Source of the DNA: Heteroscillospira sp050943935
Lineage (GTDB): Bacteria; Bacillota; Clostridia; Oscillospirales; Oscillospiraceae
DNA: 64,000 nt
Assembly: GCA_050943935.1 (NCBI GenBank)
Contig: JBMNQC010000004.1
Coordinates: 1 to 64,000, forward strand
Direction: 5' to 3'
In this document: piece after piece, positions 18,195 to 26,116 of the stretch
How positions within the stretch are numbered: position 1 is the first letter of the stretch
Layout: each line of letters opens with the position of its first letter
Position numbers and translations under genes: made by a program
Notes under the pieces: model-generated
What the model was told of the DNA's origin: nothing
What the model saw: only the letters and a program-made list of their open reading frames with translations
The model's database searches: none

Positions 18195-18240
18195 ACTCAA
18201 ATTATCAATTATTATTAGCTGATAATACAGTTTTATCAAA
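18195..18240. promoter_or_regulatory. Shared LysR operator region
   Basis: The 117-bp divergent intergenic region is AT-rich and contains the dyad TTATCA-N12-TGATAA, plus further TGATAA/TTATCA half-sites on each side. This is a plausible LysR binding site for both genes. Confidence 0.45.
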
Positions 18241-18255
18241 AAAAAGAGGGACACC

Positions 18256-19110
18256 ATGGTTGACTACAGAGTAAACACCTTCCTCACCCTTTACCGGGAG
18301 ATGAATTACAGAAAAACCGCCGAGCTGCTGAATATGACCCAGCCCGGCGTGACGCAGCATATACACTTTCTGGAAAACGCCTACAACACCAGGCTGTTTC
18401 AGTACGACGGAAAGACCCTGTCCCGCACCCGCAGCGCCGAGCTGCTGAAGCAGGGGCTGGAGCGCATACTTATTGAGGAGGCGGCCCTGGAGCTTTCCTT
18501 ACACGACACAGGGGAGTTCCGCCTGCGGCTGGGGGCAACAAAGACCATAGGCGAGTTTGTTATCCCCAATATGACCACGCGCTTCGCCGCCGTGCCCAAA
18601 AATCACCTGGAGCTGGTGATAGACAACACCGAGGTGCTGCTGGCAATGCTGGATGACCGGCTGCTGGATTTTGCCCTCATAGAGGGCACCTTTGATAAAA
18701 ACCGCTACGACCACCATCTGTTCAAAAACGAACGCTTTGTCGGCGTCTGCTGCAAGGGCCATCCTTTTGCCGGAGAGTGTGTACCGCTGGAGGAAATTTT
18801 TTCCGAGACCCTGGTGGTACGTGAGCCGGGCTCCGGCACCCGAGGCATCATGGAGCAGCTTCTGCAGGACCGCAGCTTTTCTACCGACAGCTTCAAAAAG
18901 GTAGTAACAAGCAACAACTTCGGCACCATACGCCACTTTGTTGCAAACGGCCTGGGTATAACATTTGCCTACCAGCCCATAGTGGACAGCGACGAGCGTC
19001 TGGCCTCCTTTGAACTGGACGGCATAAGCGTAGTGCGCGAATTTAACTACGTCTATCTGAACAGTCACATAGCCATGGAGCAGATACGGCGCTTTGAAAA
19101 CGCACAATAG
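18256..19110 (+). CDS. LysR-family regulator (CysB/YeiE-like)
   Basis: 284 residues: an N-terminal HTH (YREMNYRKTAELLNMTQPGVTQHI) and a LysR substrate domain (about 88-284) with REPGSGTRGIME, which is frequent in sulfur and YeiE-type regulators. The start ATG 18256 follows AGAGGGACACC. Divergent placement next to yeiH suggests it activates that gene. Its 3' end faces the terminator of a minus-strand small transcript (19120-19250). Confidence 0.88.
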   Translation: MVDYRVNTFLTLYREMNYRKTAELLNMTQPGVTQHIHFLENAYNTRLFQYDGKTLSRTRSAELLKQGLERILIEEAALELSLHDTGEFRLRLGATKTIGEFVIPNMTTRFAAVPKNHLELVIDNTEVLLAMLDDRLLDFALIEGTFDKNRYDHHLFKNERFVGVCCKGHPFAGECVPLEEIFSETLVVREPGSGTRGIMEQLLQDRSFSTDSFKKVVTSNNFGTIRHFVANGLGITFAYQPIVDSDERLASFELDGISVVREFNYVYLNSHIAMEQIRRFENAQ

Positions 19111-19124
19111 CGGCGGCTCTAAAT

Positions 19125-19178
19125 CCACAAAAAAGAAAATCGCCGGCGGCTGTATCCTCCCCATAAGGACACAGCACG
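19125..19178 (-). terminator. Terminator of the candidate small RNA
   Basis: The long inverted repeat with outer arms TCGCCGGCG / CGCCGGCGA is followed by a T-rich run on the minus strand only. On the + strand no T run follows, so it does not serve the LysR gene. Confidence 0.75.
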
Positions 19179-19216
19179 CCGGCGACCCTATATGCCAAGT
19201 ACTGGTATAATTGGCC

Positions 19217-19243
19217 GCTTTGGTACTACCAGCATACCAAAGC
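19217..19243. promoter_or_regulatory. Palindromic operator (FadR/FCD type), site 1
   Basis: GCTTTGGTA-N9-TACCAAAGC lies at about +8 to +34 of the small RNA. Inside it on the minus strand is TGGTAGTACCA, which fits the TGGTNNNACCA pattern of FCD-family GntR regulators. The same TTGGTA-N9-TACCAA arrangement overlaps the gntR promoter at 20100-20120. Confidence 0.6.
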
Positions 19244-19256
19244 TTTTTACAAATTT

Positions 19257-19285
19257 ATTATAATATTTACTTAGGGGCATGTCAA
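19257..19285 (-). promoter_or_regulatory. Perfect consensus promoter of the small RNA
   Basis: TTGACA (19285-19280) and TATAAT (19262-19257), 17-bp spacer. This is the only promoter noted in this window with both boxes fully consensus. Confidence 0.85.
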
Positions 19286-19380
19286 GATAAAATCCATGTA
19301 ATTTAAGGTTTTTTTACAATTTCATTATAAGAAAATCTTTCCAGAGAAATTATTCCAGCAATATTCACAGCATGATTTGA

Positions 19381-19412
19381 TAAAAAGAGAGGGGAGCCTG
19401 CTCTCAGGCTCC
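19381..19412 (-). terminator. Terminator of gntR
   Basis: GGGGGAGCCTGAGAGCAGGC TCCCC on the minus strand forms a stem overlapping the end of the gntR coding region, followed by TCTCTTTTTATC. Confidence 0.75.
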
Positions 19413-20087
19413 CCCGCTGCAAAACTCGGCTATATTTTGCAAATGTGCAAGCATGGCTTTTTCCGCCCTGTCCTCGTCTCTGGCAGCAACGGCCTCGTAT
19501 ATTTCCCGATGATCCTCCAGAGTGCTGGGCATATAGCCCGGCTTTTCTGAATTGCGCTGGCGCAGCTCGGTCATCATGGTATTCACCATAGCCATTACTA
19601 CCGACAGCGCAGCGTTGTGGGATGCGCTGGCCAGCTCCTCATGGAATGACTGGTGTACCGCGTTGTTCTGAGGCTCCCGTTCCAAAGCCGCCAGGGCCGC
19701 GCCCAGCCGGGAGATATCCCACCTGCTGGCATTGCGGCAGGCCATACGCGCTATGGCAGTCTCGTTTATTCTGCGAAACTCCAGAAAATCCGCCAGAGTA
19801 CCGGCATCGTCCGACAGGCGCAAAAAGCTCATGGCGTTGCGCACATAGGAGGCGTCGCGCACCACAGCCTTGCGGTTGCCCCGTGTGGCGACTACGCCGA
19901 GAAACTCCAGCACAGCCAGAGACTCCCGCAGAGAACCGCGTCCGACACCCAGAAGCTCGGACAGGTCCCGTTCGGACGGCAGGTCGTCCCCTATTTTCAG
20001 TTGACCGCCCTCAATAGCCCTGAGTATGGCCGCCATGACCAGCTCCGGCATTTTGGGCGCGGTATTCTGAATCTTCTCAAACTGCAC
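19404..20087 (-). CDS. GntR-family regulator, FadR/FCD subfamily
   Basis: 227 residues. The winged HTH occupies about 12-75 (LPSERDLSELLGVGRGSLRESLAVLE) and an all-helical FCD ligand domain about 95-220. The start is GTG 20087, preceded by GGGAGGGG. Its promoter overlaps a strong palindrome, so it probably represses itself, and the same palindrome lies downstream of the small-RNA promoter at 19257. FCD regulators usually sense small organic acids; the ligand here is unknown. Confidence 0.88.
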   Translation of the reverse strand: MQFEKIQNTAPKMPELVMAAILRAIEGGQLKIGDDLPSERDLSELLGVGRGSLRESLAVLEFLGVVATRGNRKAVVRDASYVRNAMSFLRLSDDAGTLADFLEFRRINETAIARMACRNASRWDISRLGAALAALEREPQNNAVHQSFHEELASASHNAALSVVMAMVNTMMTELRQRNSEKPGYMPSTLEDHREIYEAVAARDEDRAEKAMLAHLQNIAEFCSGGA

Positions 20088-20091
20088 AAAA

Positions 20092-20128
20092 ACCCCTCCC
20101 TTGGTAAAACCATGATACCAAGGGAGGG
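20092..20128 (-). promoter_or_regulatory. Operator/terminator palindrome ahead of gntR (site 2)
   Basis: A perfect 14-bp inverted repeat (CCCCTCCCTTGGTA, 9-bp centre, TACCAAGGGAGGGG). On the minus strand it is followed by TTTTTG, so read-through RNA from the aminotransferase gene would terminate here. As DNA it contains TGGTTTTACCA, and the palindrome covers the gntR -10 box. It therefore appears to be both terminator and operator. Confidence 0.65.
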
Positions 20129-20139
20129 GCCTCTTGTCA
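20111..20139 (-). promoter_or_regulatory. gntR promoter
   Basis: TTGACA (20139-20134) and TATCAT (20116-20111), 17-bp spacer. The -10 box lies inside palindrome site 2. Confidence 0.7.
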
Positions 20140-20157
20140 AGCTGACACCCGGCAGCT

Positions 20158-21336
20158 TCAGCGCAATGTTTTTACAAACTTCTCGGTGCGGGCCACAGCC
20201 TCTTTTATATTGTCCAGAGAGTTGGCATAGGAGAAGCGGATGTATCCCTCGCCGTATACGCCGAAGGAGGTACCGCCGGCCGCAGCCACGCCGCCCTCTT
20301 CCAGCAGTCTGCCGGCAAACTCCTTGCTGCTGAGACCGAAAGAGCTGATGTCGGGAAAAGCGTAGAAGGCGCCGCCGGGCAGGCAGCACTCTATGCCGTC
20401 AATGTTGTTGAGAGCCTCCACCAGCCAGTCACGGCGCTCCTTGAAGGCCAGGCGCATCTCCTCAACAGCGTCCTGAGGTCCGGTGAGGGCCTCAATGGCG
20501 GCGCGCTGTGTGAAGGCTGCGGCGCAGGAGTTGGTGTTGGCCATATACAGGTCCATCTGGGCGGCCAGCTCGGGGTGCATAATGCCGTAGCCCAGACGCC
20601 AGCCGGTCATTGCATAAGTCTTGGAGAATCCGTCAAGAATTATTGTGCGGTCCTTGAACTCGGGCAGAGAGGCGATGGAGAACACGCTGCCGTCAAACAC
20701 CAGGCGGTCGTATATCTCATCGGAGAGGATGAAGATGTCGGGCCGGTCGCGCAGCACATCGGCTATGGCCATAATGTCCTCCTTGGAGAACACGCCGCCG
20801 GTGGGGTTGGAGGGGTTGTTCAGAATGACAAGCTTTGTCTTGTCGGTAATGAGCTTCTTGAAGGCCTCCACATTCAGGCGGAAATTGTTGTCCTTGGTGA
20901 GGGGCAGCGGCACGGGCACGCCCTGGGCGAACTTGATGCAGGACTCATATATGGGGAAGCTGGGGTTTGGGTATATAACCTCATCGCCGGGGTTCACCAG
21001 CATGGTGATGGTATAGAACATAATGGGCTTTCCGCCAGGCACCACAACCACTTCCCTGGCATTGGTCTTTACGTTTTTCTGGCGCAGGGCGTAGTCGGCG
21101 ATGGTCTCGCGCAGGTCCATATATCCGGAGGTAGGCGTATATCCGGTGTAGCCGGAGTTCAGCGCGGTGCAGGCCGCGTCAATAATATTCTGTGGGGTCT
21201 TGAAGTCGGGCTGGCCCAGCTCCAGGTGCACGATGTTCCGTCCCTGGGCTTCCAGCTCATTGGCTCTGGCCAGAATAGCAAAGGCAGTCTCGCCATGGAG
21301 ACGCTGCATACGCTGAGCCACAAAATCCTGTATCAT
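20158..21336 (-). CDS. Class I/II pyridoxal-phosphate aminotransferase
   Basis: 392 residues of the aspartate-aminotransferase fold I family. The PLP lysine lies in DGFSKTYAMTGWRLGYG. NNPSNPTGG and SDEIYDRLVF are also present. The substrate is likely aspartate, alanine or an aromatic/branched amino acid; sequence does not decide. The start ATG 21336 follows CAGGAGGAAATAAA. It is transcribed toward gntR, with a terminator palindrome between them. Confidence 0.9.
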   Translation of the reverse strand: MIQDFVAQRMQRLHGETAFAILARANELEAQGRNIVHLELGQPDFKTPQNIIDAACTALNSGYTGYTPTSGYMDLRETIADYALRQKNVKTNAREVVVVPGGKPIMFYTITMLVNPGDEVIYPNPSFPIYESCIKFAQGVPVPLPLTKDNNFRLNVEAFKKLITDKTKLVILNNPSNPTGGVFSKEDIMAIADVLRDRPDIFILSDEIYDRLVFDGSVFSIASLPEFKDRTIILDGFSKTYAMTGWRLGYGIMHPELAAQMDLYMANTNSCAAAFTQRAAIEALTGPQDAVEEMRLAFKERRDWLVEALNNIDGIECCLPGGAFYAFPDISSFGLSSKEFAGRLLEEGGVAAAGGTSFGVYGEGYIRFSYANSLDNIKEAVARTEKFVKTLR

Positions 21337-21528
21337 TTTATTTCCTCCTGATTTCAAAAATATCGTCATTACTTTAACGTGTCATAGTATGCTGACATAA
21401 TACAAGCTTTTTCATAATTTATCAAGCCATAACTTGCTCTTTTCGCAAAGACTATAGATATACACAGAAAAACCCCCTGAAGCGGCGAAAAAATCTAATA
21501 ATTTTTCCTGTTTAAAATAGAAAAAGCC

Positions 21529-21557
21529 TTGCAAATACAGAGTAATTCTGCTATAAT
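21529..21557 (+). promoter_or_regulatory. rpsB-tsf promoter
   Basis: TTGCAA (21529-21534) and TATAAT (21552-21557) with 17-bp spacer. The roughly 100-nt leader that follows (21565-21662) is GC-rich and able to fold, as expected for an S2 leader, but I could not confirm a specific motif. Confidence 0.75.
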
Positions 21558-21662
21558 ACCAAGGCATTACACACGGGGAGGGACTTGCGCTCTGGTGGCT
21601 ACGGCCTGGGCGCCGGGATGATCTGCCCCGGAGGTAATAACTTAAAAGGAGGAAATATCACA

Positions 21663-22388
21663 ATGGCAGTAGTATCTATGAAGCAGCTTCTCGAGGCCGG
21701 TGTCCACTTCGGTCACCAGACCCGCCGCTGGAACCCCAAGATGGCAGAGTACATCTATATGGAGCGCAACGGCATCTATATCATCGACCTTCAGAAGACC
21801 GTAAAGAAGCTGGAAGAGGCTTACAACTTTGTCCGCACTCTGGCCGAGAACGGCGAGAACATCCTGTTCGTCGGCACCAAGAAGCAGGCTCAGGACGCAG
21901 TCCGTGAGGAGGCTTCCCGCGTTGGTCAGTACTATGTGAACGCCCGCTGGCTCGGCGGTATGCTCACCAACTTCAAGACCATGCGCACCCGTATCGACCG
22001 TCTGGCTCAGCTGCGCAAGATGCAGGAGGACGGCACCTTCGATATGCTTCCCAAGAAGGAAGTCATCAAGCTCACCAACGAGATCACCAAGCTGGAGAAG
22101 TACCTGGGCGGCGTTAAGGAAATGAAGAAGCTCCCCGGCGCTGTCTTCGTCATCGATCCCCGCAAGGAGCACAACGCTATCTCCGAGGCCCGCAAGCTGA
22201 ACATCCCCATCGTCGCCATCGTCGACACCAACTGCGACCCCGACGAGGTTGACTATGTGATCCCCGGCAACGACGACGCTATCCGCGCCATCCGCCTCAT
22301 CTCCGCCACCATGGCCAACGCCGTGCTGGAGGGCCGTCAGGGCACCGACGCCGAGGAAGCCGCCGAGGCCGAGAGCGCCGCTGAGTAA
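21663..22388 (+). CDS. rpsB: 30S ribosomal protein S2
   Basis: 241 residues, usual length. MKQLLEAGVHFGHQTRRWNPKM and FVGTKKQAQDAV, ARWLGGMLTNF and IPIVAIVDTNCDP are diagnostic. The C-terminal acidic Ala/Glu tail is normal. Start ATG 21663 follows AAAGGAGGAAATATCACA. It is co-oriented with tsf 76 bp downstream, the conserved rpsB-tsf order. Confidence 0.98.
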   Translation: MAVVSMKQLLEAGVHFGHQTRRWNPKMAEYIYMERNGIYIIDLQKTVKKLEEAYNFVRTLAENGENILFVGTKKQAQDAVREEASRVGQYYVNARWLGGMLTNFKTMRTRIDRLAQLRKMQEDGTFDMLPKKEVIKLTNEITKLEKYLGGVKEMKKLPGAVFVIDPRKEHNAISEARKLNIPIVAIVDTNCDPDEVDYVIPGNDDAIRAIRLISATMANAVLEGRQGTDAEEAAEAESAAE

Positions 22389-22410
22389 TCAGTATTTATA
22401 TTAAAACCGC

Positions 22411-22442
22411 ATCCGGCTCCGAGCAGCGGAGCCGGGTAAAAA
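22411..22442 (+). terminator. Intercistronic hairpin rpsB-tsf
   Basis: CCGGCTCC/GGAGCCGG stem without a clear T run (GTAAAAATAC follows). It is more likely an attenuator or RNA-processing hairpin than a full terminator. Confidence 0.5.
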
Positions 22443-22464
22443 TACAATTCAGGAGGAAATTATC

Positions 22465-23379
22465 ATGGCTTTTACCGCAGCAGACGTTAAGACCCTGCGT
22501 GAAATGACCGGTGTCGGCATGATGGACTGCAAGAAGGCCCTCACCGCTACCGACGGAGATATGGACAAGGCCGTTGAGTGGCTGCGCGAGAAGGGTCTTG
22601 CCGCCTCTCAGAAGAAGGCCGGCCGCATTGCCGCCGAGGGTATGGCTTACGCAGCCAGCATCGACGGTGTGGGCGTTGTTGTTGAAGTCAACGCCGAGAC
22701 CGACTTTGTCGCCAAGAACGAGAAGTTCGTTGATTTTGTCAAGGGCGTTGCCGCTACCGCAGCCGCCTGCAAGCCCGCCGATATGGACGCTCTGATGGCC
22801 TGCAAGTATGCCGGCTCCGAGCTGACTGTTCAGGAGCAGCAGCAGGAGATGGTTCTGGTCATCGGCGAGAACATCAAGGTCCGCCGCTTCAGCCTCTTTA
22901 CCGAGAATGTTTCCGTTCCCTATATCCACGCCGGCGGCAAGATCGGCGTGCTGGTCAACCTGGAGGTATCCGAGGGCATCGACGCCACCGAGATCGGCAA
23001 GGACGTCGCCATGCAGATCGCCGCTCTGAATCCCCGTTTCTGGGATAAGAGCCAGGTCACCCAGGATGTTCTGGACGAGGAGATGCACATCATCCTCGCT
23101 CAGATGGACAACGACCCCAAGATGGCTGCAAAGCCCGCCCAGGTCAAGGAAAAGATCGCCATGGGCAAGGTCAACAAGTTCTACTCCGAGAACTGCCTGC
23201 TCCAGCAGGAGTTCGTGAAGGACGGCTCTATGACTGTAGAGAAGTACATCGCCGGCGCCGCAAAGGCTCTGGGCGGCACCGTCACCTTCAAGGACGCCGT
23301 GCGTTTCGCCAAGGGCGAGGGCATTGAGAAGCGTCAGGAGAACTTTGCCGAGGAGATTGCAAAGCAGCTGGGCAAATAA
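22465..23379 (+). CDS. tsf: Elongation factor Ts
   Basis: 304 residues. The N-terminal domain TAADVKTLREMTGVGMMDCKKAL and the AEGMAYAA and EVNAETDFVAKN motifs identify EF-Ts, the nucleotide exchange factor for EF-Tu. Length is normal. Start ATG 22465 follows AGGAGGAAATTATC. Confidence 0.98.
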   Translation: MAFTAADVKTLREMTGVGMMDCKKALTATDGDMDKAVEWLREKGLAASQKKAGRIAAEGMAYAASIDGVGVVVEVNAETDFVAKNEKFVDFVKGVAATAAACKPADMDALMACKYAGSELTVQEQQQEMVLVIGENIKVRRFSLFTENVSVPYIHAGGKIGVLVNLEVSEGIDATEIGKDVAMQIAALNPRFWDKSQVTQDVLDEEMHIILAQMDNDPKMAAKPAQVKEKIAMGKVNKFYSENCLLQQEFVKDGSMTVEKYIAGAAKALGGTVTFKDAVRFAKGEGIEKRQENFAEEIAKQLGK

Positions 23380-23390
23380 GCCCGTTTTCC

Positions 23391-23421
23391 CAGAGGCCGG
23401 ACTTGTGTCCGGCCTCTTTTG
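23391..23421 (+). terminator. Terminator after tsf
   Basis: AGAGGCCGGAC / GTCCGGCCTCT stem followed by TTTGC. Confidence 0.75.
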
Positions 23422-23441
23422 CATACAAAGGAGGACACCCT

Positions 23442-23945
23442 GTGAACGACGACTTGACCAGACAGGATATAGAAAAAATGCAGGCGGAGATAGAGCACCG
23501 CAAATATGAGCTGATGCCGGGCATACTGGAGGAAGTAAAGCGCACCCGCGCCTTCGGCGACCTCTCCGAGAACTATGAGTACAAGGCCGCCAAGCAGGAG
23601 CAGCGGCGCAATATGAGCCGTATACGGTATCTGGAGCGCATGATAGCCACCGCCCATGTAATAGAGGACAGCTCCTCCCAGAGCGAGGCCGGACTGTACG
23701 ACAAGATAGAGCTGCGCATGGTGGAGGACCAGGAGGACATGACCATACGCGTCACAACCACCGTCCGCTGTGACCCGGCGCTAGGCTACATCAGCAAGGA
23801 GTCCCCTCTCGGCCGCGCCGTTCTTGGCCGCCGGGTGGGTGAGCGCGTATCTGTTGTGATAAACGAAAACACCGGCTATACCGTGGAAATTCTGTCCATA
23901 GAAAAGGGACAGGACGACGGCGACGCGCCTCTGATGCCGTATTAG
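23442..23945 (+). CDS. GreA/GreB-family elongation factor
   Basis: 167 residues. The N-terminal coiled coil contains RTRAFGDLSENYEYKAAKQEQ, the GreA signature with acidic residues at the hairpin tip. The C-terminal FKBP-like part contains SPLGRAVLGRRVGERVSV. Gre factors rescue backtracked RNA polymerase. I chose GTG 23442, 7 nt after AAAGGAGG. The terminator before it suggests only partial read-through from tsf. It could be a second, divergent GreA; the main copy may be elsewhere. Confidence 0.88.
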   Translation: MNDDLTRQDIEKMQAEIEHRKYELMPGILEEVKRTRAFGDLSENYEYKAAKQEQRRNMSRIRYLERMIATAHVIEDSSSQSEAGLYDKIELRMVEDQEDMTIRVTTTVRCDPALGYISKESPLGRAVLGRRVGERVSVVINENTGYTVEILSIEKGQDDGDAPLMPY

Positions 23946-24341
23946 AGCGGCACGGCAAAGAATTTTAATCCGCGCGAAGCTCCACCTCAATTATTTACTG
24001 TTCATTTTCATTCTTCACTAAAAAAGTACCGCCGCGCTTACGGGTGGCTCCGCACAAGGACAATATAAAATTTCGCCGTTTAATGAGCATTAAGAGGGTG
24101 TCGCTTCTGACTAATAGCCTGAATCGCCACTCTCTTATTATGTTACAAGGAATTCTCAAAAGCTTACATTGAAACCAACAGACTTTCCAAATTAAACGTG
24201 GTATCGGCATTAACCTGCAAATTATATTTTTATCATTGATTATTCGTCAAAAGCGGAGTAGTATATACATACTATGGAATTTTAATCCGCAAAATAAATT
24301 ATTATATAGTGTGTCGCGATCTAGCTGGAGGCGAAGACTCT
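23946..24341. other. Gene-free AT-rich stretch at island boundary
   Basis: No credible coding frame. It begins with a dispersed repeat copy (23971-24025) and is clearly more AT-rich than the flanking genes. It may mark the left edge of the small acquired island. Confidence 0.4.
23971..24025. repeat. Dispersed intergenic repeat (copy 3)
   Basis: CCGCGCGAAGC followed by CCTCAATTATTTACTGTTCATTTTCATTCTTCACT-like AT tail, matching the other copies. Confidence 0.45.
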
Positions 24342-24941
24342 GTGAAGAAGAAAAATACTGTATGGGAAGTCATCAAATTCGTATTGATATTTTTTATCTT
24401 TACGCTCGTATGGCTGGTCGTCTTTGCCGCATGTAACGGTGATGCGGCGGGCACCGATTATGAACCGTTCCCAGGCGCCTCGCTCGTCTTTTCCCTGGTC
24501 ACGACCTTATTCTGCATATCACTTGTTCACTACAATTACTTACAGCGCGGAAAGCAGGCCATCGACGCAGCGTATCATAATGTGAAAGTACAGGTCGAGA
24601 AACGGGACAGCCTGCTCAAGAAGGCAAACGAGCTCATAAGCGGCTATATGAAGCATGAGGAGACTGTGTTTTCCTCCAGAAAAGAGATCGACTACTCCAA
24701 CATCGCGTTTCTAGTAGAAAATTACCCGGATCTGAAAGCAAATCATTCCGTCACCGAACTTCTCAAGCAAATTGATACCTGTGAAAACGCAATCGCGTAC
24801 AGGAAGGAAGCGTATAACAACCTGGTCAATCAGTTTAATTCGGCGATCCATAGTTTCCCGATGAGTCTGCTCGCCGGGCTCTTCCGATTCAAAGACGCGC
24901 GGTACTACGAAAATAAAAAGAACAGTTGGGAAGGAGAATAA
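24342..24941 (+). CDS. LemA-like membrane protein
   Basis: 199 residues. Two hydrophobic helices (about 8-27 and 42-62) are followed by a helical region with the LemA pattern: YHNVKVQVEKRDSLLKKANELISGYMKHEETVF and later YNNLVNQFNSAIHSFPMSLLAGLF. LemA proteins are membrane-bound with long periplasmic/external helices; their function is poorly known. The start is GTG 24342, 10 nt after GGAGG. It is immediately followed (4 bp) by the next gene. Codon use looks less GC-rich than neighbours, which suggests acquisition. Confidence 0.72.
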   Translation: MKKKNTVWEVIKFVLIFFIFTLVWLVVFAACNGDAAGTDYEPFPGASLVFSLVTTLFCISLVHYNYLQRGKQAIDAAYHNVKVQVEKRDSLLKKANELISGYMKHEETVFSSRKEIDYSNIAFLVENYPDLKANHSVTELLKQIDTCENAIAYRKEAYNNLVNQFNSAIHSFPMSLLAGLFRFKDARYYENKKNSWEGE

Positions 24942-24945
24942 CAGT

Positions 24946-25587
24946 ATGGGTATTTTTTCAGGATCGAAGTTTAAGGACAGCGACATCTATCGTCCTGGCG
25001 CATTTAACCCGGGCATGTTCGAGATCAGCAAGGAAATGGTGCAGAAGCTGAGACCGGAAAGCGTCGGCGTGCGGATGCTTTTGAACACTTCTCAGGCGGA
25101 TAGCTGGAAAGGAATGGGCGTCATCCTCAATGACGGAGACATGAACCCGTCCGTAGTCGTTTCAACGGCCCCCTTGCTGGTGGCGTGCTACGTCTCCGAC
25201 TTTGACGCCGTGGTATTGCAGTGCTATCCGGATGCACTAGCGGCAGCAAAGGGCTGGAATGTCGGGACACGGCTCATCAACACCTGCTTCTTCAACGGCA
25301 ATGGCTACTGGAACAAAAAGAACAAGGACCTTGATCCGGGCCCGAACTGCAGCACGAAATTCAAGGCTGTCTGCCCCATCATAGCAGATTTGTATACCGA
25401 GAATACGGAACGGCTCGAACGCAAGAAAAGAGAAATTCCTGAGGAACTTTGGACACATACGGAGCAGCTTGGACGTCAATACATGGCCAGCCACCCCGGC
25501 ATGGCAAGAAACGGCCTGACAACCGGATACAAGGACGCGGTTGAGATCAGCTCCATCAAATTCAGCGACAAGATTGTGATTGACTAA
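24946..25587 (+). CDS. Uncharacterised protein in the LemA island
   Basis: 213 residues, no signal peptide or membrane segment. I recognise no family. It contains WKGMGVILNDGDMNPSVVVSTAPLLVACY and a Cys-containing NTCFFNGNGYWNKKNKDLDPG segment. The start ATG 24946 follows GGAAGGAGAATAACAGT. The 4-bp spacing to the LemA-like gene indicates translational coupling and a joint role. A terminator follows at 25654. Confidence 0.7.
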   Translation: MGIFSGSKFKDSDIYRPGAFNPGMFEISKEMVQKLRPESVGVRMLLNTSQADSWKGMGVILNDGDMNPSVVVSTAPLLVACYVSDFDAVVLQCYPDALAAAKGWNVGTRLINTCFFNGNGYWNKKNKDLDPGPNCSTKFKAVCPIIADLYTENTERLERKKREIPEELWTHTEQLGRQYMASHPGMARNGLTTGYKDAVEISSIKFSDKIVID

Positions 25588-25653
25588 ACTGCCCTGTTTT
25601 TAACTTCATACTCTTGGCGGTCTGCGGCTGAGAAAGTAAAACCTATCTATGGT

Positions 25654-25695
25654 AAACGACGGAGAATATTTTGTATTCTCCGTCGTTTTCTCTTG
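25654..25695 (+). terminator. Terminator of the LemA-like operon
   Basis: AACGACGGAGAATA / TATTCTCCGTCGTT, a perfect 14-bp stem, followed by TTCTCTT. Confidence 0.85.
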
Positions 25696-25844
25696 ATTGC
25701 AACCAATTAGCGCCGGCCCCCAAGCCCCCCTCCGCCCGTGTCGCAGAAACGAACCCAGTCCTACTCTGCGTGGCCAGATTCGTGTAAGCATATCATTTTG
25801 ATGTCAAAATGCGCTTGCATGGGAATCCCCAGTCCCCAATGCCG

Positions 25845-26116
25845 CCTGTAGGCGAAATGTATCCAACACAGACAGTTTTATCACCAAAGCCAAGCGATAT
25901 ACGGATATCATCGAGTTGATTCCCGAACTGCTGCGGCTGTTCATCCAGAAAATTGCGGTGTACAAGAAAGCTGTGAAGTGGCCCAAGTACGCCAAGCAGA
26001 CAGTAGAGAGCCGCTATGCTGACATCAGCTATATGGGTAGTCAACTTGAAGAAATAGAAGAACCCCAGCAGGAGCTGCTTCGAAAATTCCTGCTGGGGAT
26101 TAGCTACGCCGTTTAG
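25845..26116 (+). pseudogene. C-terminal remnant of a large serine recombinase (DUF4368 region)
   Basis: About 90 codons, in frame to a TAG at 26114-26116, encode NVSNTDSFITKAKRYTDIIE, LIPELLRLFIQKIAVYKKAV and KWPKYAKQTVESRYADISYMG. This pattern is typical of the C-terminal DUF4368 tail of Tn4451/TnpX-type serine recombinases. The catalytic and zinc-ribbon domains are absent and no start with a ribosome site is seen. I read it as a scar of an integrated element. It touches the stop of the DUF951 gene on the other strand. Confidence 0.75.

Larger units (their letters stand above)
19120..19250 (-). ncRNA. Candidate small RNA controlled by a GntR-type operator
   Basis: A perfect promoter (19257-19285) would start a minus-strand transcript near 19250. 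It can fold into three hairpins: GCTTTGGTA/TACCAAAGC (19243-19217), GCCAA/TTGGC, and a long terminator stem with arms TCGCCGGCG and CGCCGGCGA plus an inner GCTGTGTCCT/AGGATACAGC, followed by TTTTCTTTTTT near 19130. The only open frame is 15 codons long and lacks a ribosome site. Expected size is about 130 nt. No known RNA family is recognised. Confidence 0.55.

Noticed and set aside
19150..19240. 15-codon ORF (start within the small-RNA palindrome) as a leader peptide
   Set aside because: No ribosome site precedes the ATG and the peptide has no regulatory codon run.
20087..20128. Hairpin hiding the gntR ribosome site in its own transcript
   Set aside because: The predicted gntR start of transcription (near 20104) lies inside the palindrome, so its own RNA lacks the left arm; the hairpin can form only in read-through RNA.
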